DNA of 41,504 bases from CAYVTD01 sp964577665 (GCA_964577665.1 CAZOBD010000016.1:1-41504); one strand, 5' to 3'. Shown: positions 8,107 through 17,912, counted from the stretch's first letter. The notes: generated from the letters alone by a model not told the origin. Program-made: numbers and translations.

Positions 8107-8565
8107 ATGTTAACAGATTTCGGAATCATTCTCATCTTTTTTATTATTGGGGTTCTATTTGTAGCTGCCGGACTTATAGCGGCGGCAGTCATCAGACCCA
8201 GCAAACCCAATCCCATAAAAAATTCTATTTACGAGTGCGGAGAGGAACCAATAGGCGAGCCTTGGATTAAGTTCAATATCCGTTTTTACGTCATTGCACT
8301 GGCTTTCCTGCTTTTCGATGTGGAAGTGGTTCTTCTTTTCCCATGGGCAGTTGTTTTTAAAGAGCTTTCCGGCGAAATGGCTTCCGAAGGTGTCAGCCTG
8401 ATACCTTATATTGCGGGCCTCATCTTTGCATTGATACTCCTGCTTGGGCTTGTGTACGACTGGGCTAAGGGCTATCTGAACTGGGAAAGACCGCTTCCTT
8501 ACATACCTAAGATGAGCGACCTTGTAATAAACAAGGAAAACGAATATTCTTTGAAAAAAGATTGA
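8107..8565 (+). CDS. nuoA: NADH-quinone oxidoreductase subunit A
   Basis: This 152-residue membrane subunit has three transmembrane segments. The family signature runs YECGEEPIGEPW then FNIRFYVIALAFLLFDVE, including the conserved Cys of the quinone-site loop and the acidic pair in TM2. It begins the complex I operon and is spaced 37 bp from nuoB. The C-terminal tail is about 25 residues longer than a minimal NuoA. Confidence 0.96.
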   Translation: MLTDFGIILIFFIIGVLFVAAGLIAAAVIRPSKPNPIKNSIYECGEEPIGEPWIKFNIRFYVIALAFLLFDVEVVLLFPWAVVFKELSGEMASEGVSLIPYIAGLIFALILLLGLVYDWAKGYLNWERPLPYIPKMSDLVINKENEYSLKKD

Positions 8566-8602
8566 TTTTCTTATTGTGACCAAATTTTATAAGGATATAT
8601 AA

Positions 8603-9142
8603 ATGGGACTGCTAAACAGATTAAATGATCCTTTCGACGGCGGCGGCGTTGTAATGGGCGTTGTGGAAGACGTGTTGAACTGGGGCAGAAGCAAATCCGA
8701 CTGGTATATGCAGTTTGGTATAGCCTGCTGTGCCATTGAGTTTATGGCGGTGAATGCCGCACATTTCGACTTTATGCGCTATGGCTGCATACCCCGCACA
8801 AGCCCGAGACAGGCAGATTTTATGATTATTTCCGGCACAGTTACTCTTAAAATGGCAGAGAGAGTAAAAAGACTTTACGAGCAGATGGCGGAACCGAAGT
8901 ACGTTATTTCTATGGGATCATGCGCCAACTGCGGAGGACCTTACTGGCAACACGGCTATCATGTTTTGAAAGGTGTTGACAGAATCATACCGGTAGATGT
9001 TTACGTCCCCGGCTGTCCCCCAAGGCCGGAGGCTCTGGAAGAAGGCATGATAAAACTACAGGATAAAATAAAGAAGGAAGCAATTTTTAATAAACGTAAA
9101 AGGCTGGCAGAGCAGGGCATTGAAGTTCCTCAGATTGCTTAA
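8603..9142 (+). CDS. nuoB: NADH-quinone oxidoreductase subunit B (N2 cluster)
   Basis: This 179-residue subunit carries the terminal cluster N2. All four ligands are present: the tandem pair in GIACCAIEFM, the Cys in MGSCANCGG, and the Cys in VPGCPPRPEAL. The RQADFMIISGTV block is intact. An AAGGATAT ribosome site precedes the ATG. It donates electrons to quinone at the NuoB/NuoD interface. Confidence 0.97.
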   Translation: MGLLNRLNDPFDGGGVVMGVVEDVLNWGRSKSDWYMQFGIACCAIEFMAVNAAHFDFMRYGCIPRTSPRQADFMIISGTVTLKMAERVKRLYEQMAEPKYVISMGSCANCGGPYWQHGYHVLKGVDRIIPVDVYVPGCPPRPEALEEGMIKLQDKIKKEAIFNKRKRLAEQGIEVPQIA

Positions 9143-9165
9143 TTTTTAACAAAAGGGAGTAATAA

Positions 9166-9642
9166 ATGCAGGCACAGGAAATATTCGATAAACTGAAGGA
9201 AAAATTCGGAGAGGAAATCATTGACCTCGTTACCGAAGAGACACATAATCCCTTCATAAATGCCAAGCCTGAAAAAATCGCCGATATTTCATTGACGCTC
9301 CGCGATAATGAAGAGCTTGATTTTGACTATCTTACTTTGCTTAGCGGCGTCGATGAAGGGGAAAACATAGGTATTGTATATCATATTTATTCCACAAGAA
9401 AAAAACATTGGATTGTGATTAAAACTGCCGTCAGCAAGGAAAGCTGCAAACTGCCCAGTGTGGAAAGAGTGTGGCGCGCAGCCGACTGGCACGAGAGAGA
9501 AACTTACGATATGTTCGGGGTTGTTTTTGAAGGGCATCACAATCTCATCAGAATTTTAACTCCTTATGACTGGGAAGGCTGGCCTCTCAGAAAAGATTAC
9601 AGAGAACCGGAAGAATATCACGGTATGAAAGTGCCTTACTGA
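9166..9642 (+). CDS. nuoC: NADH-quinone oxidoreductase subunit C
   Basis: This 158-residue, 30-kDa-family subunit of the hydrophilic arm has the signature ERETYDMFGVVFEGHHNLIR and ends with LRKDYREPEEYH. It is separate from nuoD rather than fused, and 23 bp downstream of nuoB with an AAGGGAG site. A 276-bp spacer with repeats follows. Confidence 0.95.
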   Translation: MQAQEIFDKLKEKFGEEIIDLVTEETHNPFINAKPEKIADISLTLRDNEELDFDYLTLLSGVDEGENIGIVYHIYSTRKKHWIVIKTAVSKESCKLPSVERVWRAADWHERETYDMFGVVFEGHHNLIRILTPYDWEGWPLRKDYREPEEYHGMKVPY

Positions 9643-9699
9643 GTAGTGGGTATTGAGATATTCCGGGTTTGTTCATTGATTCTTAAATTAATTAGATTT

Positions 9700-9832
9700 G
9701 TCATTCTGAACCTTGTGCTGAACTTGTTTCAGTATTGTTTCAGAATCTCAAGCATTACGAGGGACACACCCCTTTATCTCCTGTCAAGAGGGGATGTTTT
9801 TGTTATGCTGAAACGAGCTTTCGGCATGACAT
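9700..9832. repeat. Dispersed repeat inside the nuo operon (nuoC-nuoD spacer)
   Basis: The spacer of 9643-9918 is mostly a repeat: TCATTCTGAACCTTG...AACTTGTTTCAG, then TTTCAGAATCTCA, the ACACACCCCTTTATC...AAGAGGGGATG hairpin, and an inverted GCTGAAACGAGC...CATGACA end. The same modules occur at 12235-12337, 27190-27259 and 30800-30869. Its inverted halves can form a long RNA hairpin between two genes of one operon. Confidence 0.8.
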
Positions 9833-9918
9833 TAAAGAACATAGAATGATTAGACTTTGACATAGATGCATTAAAGAATTAGGAATTTGAGAATAAATAA
9901 AAATACGGGCAATAAATC

Positions 9919-11070
9919 GTGGACGAATTAAGAAAACTTGACATTGAATACAGCCGGATAGACTCCGACAGGATGCGTCTGAACATGGGTCCCCAGCATC
10001 CTTCCACCCACGGCGTTTTACGGCTTGAAGTGGAGCTGGACGGCGAAATTGTTACGGATGTTATACCGCATGTAGGCTATCTGCACCGCTGTTTTGAAAA
10101 ACACGCCGAAAATTCCACCTACCCTCAGGTCATTCCATATATCGACAGAATGGATTATGTCTGCTCGATGAACAACGAGTGGCCCTTTGTGATGGCAGTG
10201 GAAAAAATGATGGATATTAAAGTGCCGGAATATGTGGAGTACATCCGCTTGATAATGGCAGAGCTTAACAGGATTGCCAACCACCAGATAGCAGTTGCTA
10301 CTTTTGGGCTTGACGCAGGCGCTTTCACTCCGTTTCTCTATCTTTTCCGCGACCGCGAAATGATACTGACCGTTTTTGAAAAAGCATCGGGCGGGAGACT
10401 TCTCTATAACTACTATTGGGTAGGAGGATTAGCCGCAGATGTACATCCCGCTTTCAAAGATGATGTGCGCCGTATCATAAAGATTTCCCGCGAAACGATG
10501 AAAGAGATTGAAGACCTTTTAATATATAACAAAATTTTTCTCGACAGAACAGCCAATGTGGGTGTCCTGCCTGCTGACGTTGCCCTGAGCTATGCCTGCA
10601 GCGGTCCGATGCTGCGGGGTTCGGGGATGCCTTTCGACCTGAGAAGAAGCGAGCCGTATTCATTATACGACCGCTTCGACTTTAACGTACAGGTCGGCAA
10701 AGGCGAAGTCGGCACTCTGGGAGACTGCTGGGACAGAAATATCGTAAGGGTCCGCGAAGTATATGAAAGCTGCGATATTATTGAACAGGCTTTGGATCAA
10801 ATGCCGGAACCGACAGACGTCAGAGAAGCGATACCCAAAAAAATCAGGCCTCCAAAAGGAGAGATATATGTGCGGGCTGAAAACCCAAAAGGCGAACTCG
10901 GCTTTTATGTAATCAGCAACGGTAAAAATAATCCCGAAAGAGTAAGATCAAGAGCGACAAGTTTTGTAAATCTTGCTGTGCTGCCTGAAATTTCAAAAGG
11001 GTATATGTTCGCTGATTTGATACTCATTCTCGGAAGCGTTGATATTGTTCTCGGAGAAGTTGACAGGTAA
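9919..11070 (+). CDS. nuoD: NADH-quinone oxidoreductase subunit D
   Basis: This 383-residue, 49-kDa-family subunit forms much of the quinone pocket with NuoB. The quinone-loop signature MGPQHPSTHGVLRLEVELDG, HVGYLHRCFEK and the C-terminal end DLILILGSVDIVLGEVDR are intact. The start is GTG at 9919 (VDELRKLD), which keeps the usual short N-terminus. No strong ribosome site is visible. The hydrogenase-like origin of the fold is family knowledge. Confidence 0.95.
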   Translation: MDELRKLDIEYSRIDSDRMRLNMGPQHPSTHGVLRLEVELDGEIVTDVIPHVGYLHRCFEKHAENSTYPQVIPYIDRMDYVCSMNNEWPFVMAVEKMMDIKVPEYVEYIRLIMAELNRIANHQIAVATFGLDAGAFTPFLYLFRDREMILTVFEKASGGRLLYNYYWVGGLAADVHPAFKDDVRRIIKISRETMKEIEDLLIYNKIFLDRTANVGVLPADVALSYACSGPMLRGSGMPFDLRRSEPYSLYDRFDFNVQVGKGEVGTLGDCWDRNIVRVREVYESCDIIEQALDQMPEPTDVREAIPKKIRPPKGEIYVRAENPKGELGFYVISNGKNNPERVRSRATSFVNLAVLPEISKGYMFADLILILGSVDIVLGEVDR

Positions 11071-11102
11071 GTTTGATATTTTGAACTAAATAATGATAGA
11101 TT

Positions 11103-12167
11103 ATGCCTGAAACAAATTTATACCAATGGCTTTACGTAACGTTCGGAACGGAACTTATTCCGATAATTGCCGTTACGACTCTGCCTATGATTTTTCTTTT
11201 GCTTTATGCTTTGCTTGCAATTCTGGGCGAGCTGAAATTTTCTGCCTTTATTCAGGAAAGACTCGGTCCGATGAGAACCGGTCCCTGGGGCATTATTCAG
11301 CCGATTGCCGAAGTTGTAAAGCTGCTGCAAAAAGAAGACATTACACCCGACAAAGCTGACAAGACCCTTTTTAATATGGCACCGTTTCTCATGTTTACGG
11401 GAGCTTACGCCGCATTTGCCGTAATACCGTTCAGCAGGTATTTTGCTCCGTCGGGAATAGACTTAGGCTTATTTTTTATTTTTGCTATAGGCTCTCTTGC
11501 CGTAATCGGAATTGTTATGGGCGGATGGGCTTCAAACAATAAATATTCACTACTCGGAGCCATGCGTTCGGTAGCTCAGATTATCAGCTACGAAATTCCC
11601 GCGGCAGTTGCCATTTTAACAATAGCCGTGCTGGCAAGCAGCCTGAACCTTCAGGAGATAAATCTTGCTCAGGAAGGCGGCTTTTGGAATTGGTATATCT
11701 TCGGCGGACAGGGTTCTTGGAGCAAACTTATCATAATACCCTTTATGATAGGATTGTTTTTCATTTACCTGATTTCGTCCCTTGCAGAAACAAACAGAAC
11801 ACCATTTGACATACCCGAAGGCGAATCGGAGCTGGTTGCCGGCTATCATACTGAGTACAGCGGCATGAAATTCGCCATGTTTTTCTTTGCAGAATATGCC
11901 AATATGTTTGTCGTATCGGCGCTTATAACTATTCTTTTCTTCGGCGGATGGAACTCACCCTTCGGTGAATTTCTCGGAAATCACTGGTTCTTAGATGTAT
12001 TCTGGTTCGTTGGAAAATCATTTATTTTTGTTTTCATTCAGATATGGCTCCGGTGGACGCTTCCCAGACTGAGAGTTGACCAGCTCATGTATCTCGGATG
12101 GAAAGTGCTTGTACCCTTGTCATTTGTATGTTTCTTTGTAATAAGCCTTTGGGCTTTGTTGAATTAA
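11103..12167 (+). CDS. nuoH: NADH-quinone oxidoreductase subunit H
   Basis: This 354-residue membrane subunit sits at the junction of the two arms and lines the quinone channel. Signatures seen are QERLGPMRTGPWGIIQPIAE, the AETNRTPFDIPEGESELVAG loop, and a final RWTLPRLRVDQLMYLGW. There are about eight membrane segments. It directly follows nuoD (32 bp); a 253-bp spacer with a repeat follows. Confidence 0.96.
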   Translation: MPETNLYQWLYVTFGTELIPIIAVTTLPMIFLLLYALLAILGELKFSAFIQERLGPMRTGPWGIIQPIAEVVKLLQKEDITPDKADKTLFNMAPFLMFTGAYAAFAVIPFSRYFAPSGIDLGLFFIFAIGSLAVIGIVMGGWASNNKYSLLGAMRSVAQIISYEIPAAVAILTIAVLASSLNLQEINLAQEGGFWNWYIFGGQGSWSKLIIIPFMIGLFFIYLISSLAETNRTPFDIPEGESELVAGYHTEYSGMKFAMFFFAEYANMFVVSALITILFFGGWNSPFGEFLGNHWFLDVFWFVGKSFIFVFIQIWLRWTLPRLRVDQLMYLGWKVLVPLSFVCFFVISLWALLN

Positions 12168-12234
12168 AAAAATGTTCTTTTAAATAGATTTACTGTGGGA
12201 CACTACGCTTAAGGTGTATGAGCAGTCCAGTTTT

Positions 12235-12337
12235 GTCATGCTGAACTCGTTTCAGCATCTGGTGCTGTTCTGAATCATCATTACTCGAGGTTCTGAAACA
12301 ATACTGAAACAAGTTCAGCACAAGGTTCAGAATGACA
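12235..12337. repeat. Inverted-repeat element in the nuoH-nuoI spacer
   Basis: GTCATGCTGAACTCGTTTCAG at the left and CTGAAACAAGTTCAG...AATGAC at the right are inverted copies of the same module, so the transcript can fold into a long imperfect hairpin. The family relative at 9700-9832 lies in the other long spacer of the operon. Confidence 0.75.
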
Positions 12338-12420
12338 AAAAGAAGAAACTGAAATTATATTGAAAATATATGAATTACATTTATACAATATGTTTTGAAA
12401 AAAACGGAGATTAAATAGAT

Positions 12421-13029
12421 ATGCTGAATTACTTTAAAAATATTTGGCTTGGGATTTACACGGTGCTCGTGGGCATGAGGATTACTATTGACCACATGTT
12501 CCAAAGAAACGTAACCGTGCAGTATCCGGATGTTCACCCCTTGGAAAAAGCAAGCGACGACAAAATGCCGGATAATGCAAGAAACAGGCTTTTTGTAGAT
12601 ATGGACCTCTGCAACGGCTGCAACGGATGCGCAAGAGCCTGTCCGGTCAACTGCATCACAGTTGAAACAGTAAAGGTAACTCCCGGCGACGATGTAAAGC
12701 CTCTGAAAAACGGTGAAAAACGCGGTCTTTGGGTTACCAACTACGAAATCGACTTTGCAAAATGCTGTTTTTGCGGACTTTGCACGGAGCCATGCCCTAC
12801 GCACGCTATCTATATGACCACCGAGTTTGAATATTCCACTTATGACAGAAACGAACTGATATATAAATTCAGCACAATGACGCCTGAAGAAGCTAAAGAA
12901 AAGCAGGAAATGTACGCTAAGTTCAAGGCGGAAAAAAAGAAAAAAGACGCCGCAAAAAAAGCTGCAGCTGCAAAGGCTGAAGCCAAAGCAAAGCCGGAAG
13001 CAAAAATTGATAATAAAGAAAAGAAATAA
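12421..13029 (+). CDS. nuoI: NADH-quinone oxidoreductase subunit I (two [4Fe-4S])
   Basis: This 202-residue, 23-kDa-family ferredoxin-like subunit has two complete cluster motifs, CNGCNGCARACP and CCFCGLCTEPCP, corresponding to N6a and N6b. The N-terminal amphipathic helix region is present. The last 30 residues are a Lys/Ala-rich low-complexity tail (KKKKDAAKKAAAAKAEAKAK) not typical of the core family. In an enzyme without NuoEFG, this subunit or a partner would be the electron entry side; that is an inference. Confidence 0.95.
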   Translation: MLNYFKNIWLGIYTVLVGMRITIDHMFQRNVTVQYPDVHPLEKASDDKMPDNARNRLFVDMDLCNGCNGCARACPVNCITVETVKVTPGDDVKPLKNGEKRGLWVTNYEIDFAKCCFCGLCTEPCPTHAIYMTTEFEYSTYDRNELIYKFSTMTPEEAKEKQEMYAKFKAEKKKKDAAKKAAAAKAEAKAKPEAKIDNKEKK

Positions 13030-13045
13030 ATAGTAACGGATTATT

Positions 13046-13585
13046 ATGGACTTGATTACAATAGCATTTTACCTGTTCGCCATCGTAGTACTCGGTTCGG
13101 CGGCGGTGGTAGTGTTCTCGAAAAAGCTGATGCACTCGGCTTTTGCCCTTTTGTTCACGCTTTTCGGAGTTGCCGGATTTTATGTCCTTCTCCTCGCAGA
13201 TTTTATCGCCATAACCCAGATTATGGTTTACATAGGAGGCATTCTGATACTGATAATATTTGCGGTTATGATGACCCAGAAAATATCGGATGTTAATATC
13301 CGGTCGGGAATGCGCGGTAAATCCAATCTGATAATCGGAGGGCTCGGCTGCGCCGCCGTTGCGATAACGCTTATTATTATGTTCGGCAATGCTGATTTCA
13401 TTTTGAAAGAGACCGAAGCGGTTGATTCTACTATTAAACCTCTCGGAAAAATATTGCTTACGGATTATCTGCTGGCTTTTGAAGTGGCGGGTGTGCTTCT
13501 GCTGGTTGCCTTTATAGGCGCCGCTTTGATAGCCAGACGCGAAGGCAGAGAGGAAGAACTGAAAAAGGAACTGAAAAGCAAGTAA
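13046..13585 (+). CDS. nuoJ: NADH-quinone oxidoreductase subunit J
   Basis: This 179-residue antiporter-linked membrane subunit has five hydrophobic segments. The conserved ADFIAITQIMVYIGGILILI block (the pi-bulge TM3 region in NuoJ) is present. It starts 16 bp after nuoI. The tail is highly charged (ARREGREEELKKELKSK). Confidence 0.95.
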   Translation: MDLITIAFYLFAIVVLGSAAVVVFSKKLMHSAFALLFTLFGVAGFYVLLLADFIAITQIMVYIGGILILIIFAVMMTQKISDVNIRSGMRGKSNLIIGGLGCAAVAITLIIMFGNADFILKETEAVDSTIKPLGKILLTDYLLAFEVAGVLLLVAFIGAALIARREGREEELKKELKSK

Positions 13586-13616
13586 TTTGAAAATATAAAT
13601 TTAACAGGAAATAAAT

Positions 13617-13925
13617 ATGACTGTCGGACTTAACGAATACCTGATTGTAAGCGCATTACTTTTTTCGCTGGGGCTTTACGCAGTGATAGCCCGGAAAAAT
13701 GCCATCCTTGTTCTAATGGGGGTGGAGCTTATTTTGAATTCGGCGAATATTAATTTCATTGCTTTTTCCAGATTCGGCGGACTGAATTTCGAGGGGCATA
13801 TAGCCGCTATGTTCGTTATCATCCTTGCCGCTGCCGAAACGGCAGTAGCGCTTGCAATTGTCGTCAATATTTACCAGAACTTCAAGCACGTGCATGTGGA
13901 TGAAGTAGATAAACTGAAAGAGTAA
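13617..13925 (+). CDS. nuoK: NADH-quinone oxidoreductase subunit K
   Basis: This 102-residue subunit has three membrane helices. The signature NAILVLMGVELILNSANINFIAFSR holds the conserved membrane Glu, and the second Glu is in AAAETAVALAIVVN. Both belong to the proton path of this family. It has normal length and no odd features. Confidence 0.96.
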   Translation: MTVGLNEYLIVSALLFSLGLYAVIARKNAILVLMGVELILNSANINFIAFSRFGGLNFEGHIAAMFVIILAAAETAVALAIVVNIYQNFKHVHVDEVDKLKE

Positions 13926-13979
13926 TTATTTGATTTATAATAGATTTGAAATTTGATAAAATCATTAATTCGGAAATAA

Positions 13980-16148
13980 ATGACTATGACTGAAAACACA
14001 TTGCTCGTATTGGCGGCTTTCATACTTGTTTTTCCGCTGACAAGCTTTATAATCAATGTCCTCTACGGCAAACAGCTCGGGAGAATCAGCGGTGTTATCG
14101 GAACTGTAGTTCTCGGCATTGATATGGTGCTCTCCTTTGTTGTAGCATACTTTAAGATATTTACGGACACCTTTGCCCAAAATTATGTTCAGACAAAGTT
14201 TGCGTGGTTCGACCTCGGGATTTATAAGCTGACCGTAGGTATAGGCGTTGACAATCTTGCCGCGCTTATGCTGATAGTGGTAACCGTAATCAGTTTCCTT
14301 GTACATCTGTTTTCAACGGAATATATGCGCGGAGATGTCCGCTACGGCAGATTTTTTGCTTACTTGGGACTTTTTACATTTTCAATGCTGGGCATAGTCA
14401 TTGCTAACAATTTTGTTTTCATGTACATTTTCTGGGAGCTTGTCGGTATAAGTTCTTATCTTTTGATAGGTTTCTGGTACGAGAAAAAATCCGCTGCCGA
14501 TGCAGGCAAAAAAGCTTTTATCACGAACCGCGTCGGCGACTTCGGCTTTTTTGTCGGCATAATGATACTTTTCTTTACATACGGCACTTTCATGTTCGAC
14601 GATATTTTCGGCGGCATGACTGCCGGTAAGATTCCCTTCGACAGCCCCGAAATTTTAACGGCAGCAGGCATCTTGATTTTTTGCGGCGCTATCGGCAAAT
14701 CTGCTCAGTTTCCCCTGCATGTATGGCTGCCTGACGCAATGGAAGGTCCCACTCCCGTTTCCGCCTTAATACATGCTGCCACTATGGTTGCGGCAGGTGT
14801 TTACATGGTGGCGAGAGTCTTTCCTATCTTCTCCGGGGACGCGCTTCTTTTCATTGCTTACGTGGGTGCAATCACAGCATTTATGTCGGCTACAATTGCC
14901 ATTACCCAGAATGACTTTAAGCGTGTGCTTGCATATTCGACTGTCAGCCAGCTCGGATATATGATAATGGCTTTGGGTGTGGGAGCTTGGGCAACCGGCT
15001 TCTTCCACCTTATGACACACGCCTGGTTCAAAGCATGTCTCTTTTTGGCATCCGGCTCCGTAATACACGCAATGCACGAATCAATGCACAGAGCGCATAA
15101 CCATTCGATGGATGCACAGAGTATTTTAAACATGGGCGGTATGCGGAAAACCATGCCGATAACATATATTACATTTTTATTCGTAACACTCGCCCTGTCG
15201 GGAGTGCCCTTTACTTCCGGCTTCTTGAGCAAGGACAGCATTCTCGCGGGAACGCTTGCCTTTGCTAATCTTAGCGGACACTGGCTTATTCCAATAGCAG
15301 GCTTTGCCGCGGCGGGCATGACGGCTTTTTATATGTTCAGGCTTACTATTGTTGCATTCCACGGCAAGCCCAAAACTGAAATTGCCGCAGGGACCAGGGA
15401 AAACAACACTCCTGTTCTCCTGCCTCTGATAGTACTCAGCATTCTTTCTATCTGGATACTTTATTCGCCTAATCCTTTTGATGCTCATGCAGGATGGTAT
15501 TACGAAAAAATGCCCGCTCCGAAAACGGCTGTACCCGCAGAATATCAATGGGATTTCTTAGTGAATTATGACCAAATGGAAGGTGCGGAGCATCACGAAG
15601 CTCATGCAGAGGTTTCTCAAGCCGGTCATACAGAATCACACGGAGAAGAACACGCCGGACACCATTACTTGAATAAATTTGAAGAAGAGGTGCATCACGC
15701 TCATCTGCCTGCAATGATAATGTCGCTGATAATTGCTTCGATAGGCATACTGGCGGCATTTCTAATATGGCAGTTCAAGGCGTTTAATGCAAGGGCAATC
15801 GGGAAACAGCTTTATCCGCTGTATCTTTTCTCATATAACAAGTGGTACATAGACGAGCTTTATGAAGCCACGATTATTAAACTTTTTGTTTACGGGGGCA
15901 AGTTTCTTGCCTGGTTCGACAATACCTTCATCGACGGCGCGGTGAATCTTTCTGCGGCAGTTATGCGGTATATTGCCTATTTCATAGGTCATTTCGACAA
16001 TATAGTCATCGACGGCATTGTGAATCTTATAGCAAACGTAGTAGGATTTTTCGGCGCCCTCTTCAGAAAAGTGCAGACAGGCAGGGTGCAGACTTATCTG
16101 ATAATGGTTATAATAAGCGTTATGGTACTGGTTTACGTGTTTATTTGA
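13980..16148 (+). CDS. nuoL: NADH-quinone oxidoreductase subunit L with His-rich loop
   Basis: This 722-residue antiporter-like subunit is the distal proton pump with the lateral helix. Signatures include FMYIFWELVGISSYLLIGFW, LHVWLPDAMEGPTPVSALIHA, and VLAYSTVSQLGYMIMALG. Residues about 533-575 form a His/Glu-rich extramembrane insert (AEHHEAHAEV, HTESHGEEHAGHHY, VHHAHLP) between the core and the C-terminal helices. Such His-rich loops could bind metal, but no function is shown. The length is longer than Escherichia coli NuoL (613), mainly because of this insert and the extended C-terminal helices. Confidence 0.95.
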   Translation: MTMTENTLLVLAAFILVFPLTSFIINVLYGKQLGRISGVIGTVVLGIDMVLSFVVAYFKIFTDTFAQNYVQTKFAWFDLGIYKLTVGIGVDNLAALMLIVVTVISFLVHLFSTEYMRGDVRYGRFFAYLGLFTFSMLGIVIANNFVFMYIFWELVGISSYLLIGFWYEKKSAADAGKKAFITNRVGDFGFFVGIMILFFTYGTFMFDDIFGGMTAGKIPFDSPEILTAAGILIFCGAIGKSAQFPLHVWLPDAMEGPTPVSALIHAATMVAAGVYMVARVFPIFSGDALLFIAYVGAITAFMSATIAITQNDFKRVLAYSTVSQLGYMIMALGVGAWATGFFHLMTHAWFKACLFLASGSVIHAMHESMHRAHNHSMDAQSILNMGGMRKTMPITYITFLFVTLALSGVPFTSGFLSKDSILAGTLAFANLSGHWLIPIAGFAAAGMTAFYMFRLTIVAFHGKPKTEIAAGTRENNTPVLLPLIVLSILSIWILYSPNPFDAHAGWYYEKMPAPKTAVPAEYQWDFLVNYDQMEGAEHHEAHAEVSQAGHTESHGEEHAGHHYLNKFEEEVHHAHLPAMIMSLIIASIGILAAFLIWQFKAFNARAIGKQLYPLYLFSYNKWYIDELYEATIIKLFVYGGKFLAWFDNTFIDGAVNLSAAVMRYIAYFIGHFDNIVIDGIVNLIANVVGFFGALFRKVQTGRVQTYLIMVIISVMVLVYVFI

Positions 16149-16230
16149 TTTGGAATATCAATTGAATTATACGATAGATTTACTTTTTGAAATAAAATTG
16201 TTAAATAAATAAATTGAATCCGGAGGATTA

Positions 16231-17862
16231 ATGTTAGAGATATTAGGCGCAGGGCCTCTTACATGGATAACATTTTTACCCTTGCTCGGTATGGTAATCA
16301 TTCTTCTTATCCCCTCGGGGAAAGACGAAGGCAGTAAAGCCATATCAAATGTAATGTTCAGATGGACAACCGTTCTGTTTACCTTTTTGCAGTTAATACT
16401 TGCAATCTGGATATTCACTAATTATGACAGAACGCTTGCAGGGGTCAATAACATCGACGGAATGCAGTTCGTAGAGCGCGTCCGATGGATAGACGTGTCA
16501 AATCTGCCATTGTTCGGAGATGTAAGAATTGATTATTTTGTCGGAATTGACGGCTTAAGCGCCCCGATGGTGCTTCTGACGGCGCTGATTTGCTTTGTGG
16601 CATCTTTTGCCTCATTCGGCATTAAAAAAGCTGTTAAGGGATACTTTGCAATGTACCTTTTGCTTGATGTCGGCATGATGGGCGTTTTCGTAGCGCTCGA
16701 TTTCTTCCTTTTCTATGTTTTCTGGGAGTTGATGCTGCTGCCAATGTACTTTTTGATAGGCATCTGGGGCGGACCGAGGAAAGAATATGCCGCTATTAAG
16801 TTCTTTATTTACACATTGTTCGGCTCGGTCTTCATGCTTTTGGTGATGATTGCGCTTTATTTTGGGGTCGGTTCTTTCAATATGCTCGATATGATGGACC
16901 CGTCGAAATATTCGCCGGATTCTATTCTGCACGGAATGGGGACTACTTGGAGGTACATAGCTTTTATGGCTCTCTTTGTGGGCTTTGCCATAAAAGTGCC
17001 TACAGTGCCGTTCCACACGTGGCTTCCCGATGCACACGTGGAAGCGCCTACACCAATAAGCGTCATCCTTGCCGGGGTCCTTCTGAAAATGGGTACTTAC
17101 GGTATGCTGAGGATAAGCTGGCCCATGTTCCCCGACGGAGTGCAGTTCTTCCAGGAATTCATCGCTGTGGTAGGTATGGTGTCAATAGTTTACGGCGGAT
17201 TCTGCGCCTTAGGCCAGTTCAAAGTAGGTAAGCGGGACTTCAAAAAGCTGATAGCATATTCTTCTGTTTCCCACATGGGCTACGTTATGCTCGGCATGGC
17301 ATCAATGCAGACAGAGGGAATGGTCGGAGCCATTTTCCAGATGTTCAACCACGGCACAATCACTGCTATGCTCTTTATGATTGTGGGAGTTATTTATGAC
17401 CGCTCTCACACAAGGGGACTTGACGATTTCGGCGGACTGGCAAACAAAATGCCCGTTTATACCGGTGTAATGATGATAGCCTTTTTTGCTGCAATAGGAC
17501 TGCCGGGCATGAGCGGTTTCATCTCAGAGGTGCTTGTGTTCTTAGGCGCCTTTAAGACATATCCCGTTTACACGATTATTTCAGTTCTCGGTATTATCAT
17601 CGGCGCGGGTTATATGCTGTGGGCTTTGCAGAAGGTTTTCTTCGGTAAAATACCCGACAGATGGAAAGGCCCATGGGACCCGACCAAGAAACATTACAAA
17701 CATGACGACATTAACGCCATAGAGCTTACGGGCCTTCTGCCGTTAGCTTTTGTAATTATTTATCTCGGCATTAACCCTAATCCCGTAATCGGACTTATGA
17801 CAACATCGGTAAACCACTTGGTGGACTTTGTTAAAATTACCGGGCATTTTGCCGGGATGTAA
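16231..17862 (+). CDS. nuoM: NADH-quinone oxidoreductase subunit M
   Basis: This 543-residue antiporter-like proton-pumping subunit has about 14 membrane helices. Signatures are FYVFWELMLLPMYFLIGIWG (conserved Glu), VPFHTWLPDAHVEAPTPISV and LIAYSSVSHMGYVMLG. A GGAGG site precedes the ATG. It follows nuoL after 82 bp. Confidence 0.96.
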   Translation: MLEILGAGPLTWITFLPLLGMVIILLIPSGKDEGSKAISNVMFRWTTVLFTFLQLILAIWIFTNYDRTLAGVNNIDGMQFVERVRWIDVSNLPLFGDVRIDYFVGIDGLSAPMVLLTALICFVASFASFGIKKAVKGYFAMYLLLDVGMMGVFVALDFFLFYVFWELMLLPMYFLIGIWGGPRKEYAAIKFFIYTLFGSVFMLLVMIALYFGVGSFNMLDMMDPSKYSPDSILHGMGTTWRYIAFMALFVGFAIKVPTVPFHTWLPDAHVEAPTPISVILAGVLLKMGTYGMLRISWPMFPDGVQFFQEFIAVVGMVSIVYGGFCALGQFKVGKRDFKKLIAYSSVSHMGYVMLGMASMQTEGMVGAIFQMFNHGTITAMLFMIVGVIYDRSHTRGLDDFGGLANKMPVYTGVMMIAFFAAIGLPGMSGFISEVLVFLGAFKTYPVYTIISVLGIIIGAGYMLWALQKVFFGKIPDRWKGPWDPTKKHYKHDDINAIELTGLLPLAFVIIYLGINPNPVIGLMTTSVNHLVDFVKITGHFAGM

Positions 17863-17912
17863 GTTTTTTTTGATTTTAATTTGAATAATAATTAACTATA
17901 AAATATAGGCTT

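Noticed and set aside
14858..15319. Long antisense frame within nuoL
   Set aside because: It is a shadow of a highly conserved nuoL region; no start signal or homology pattern.
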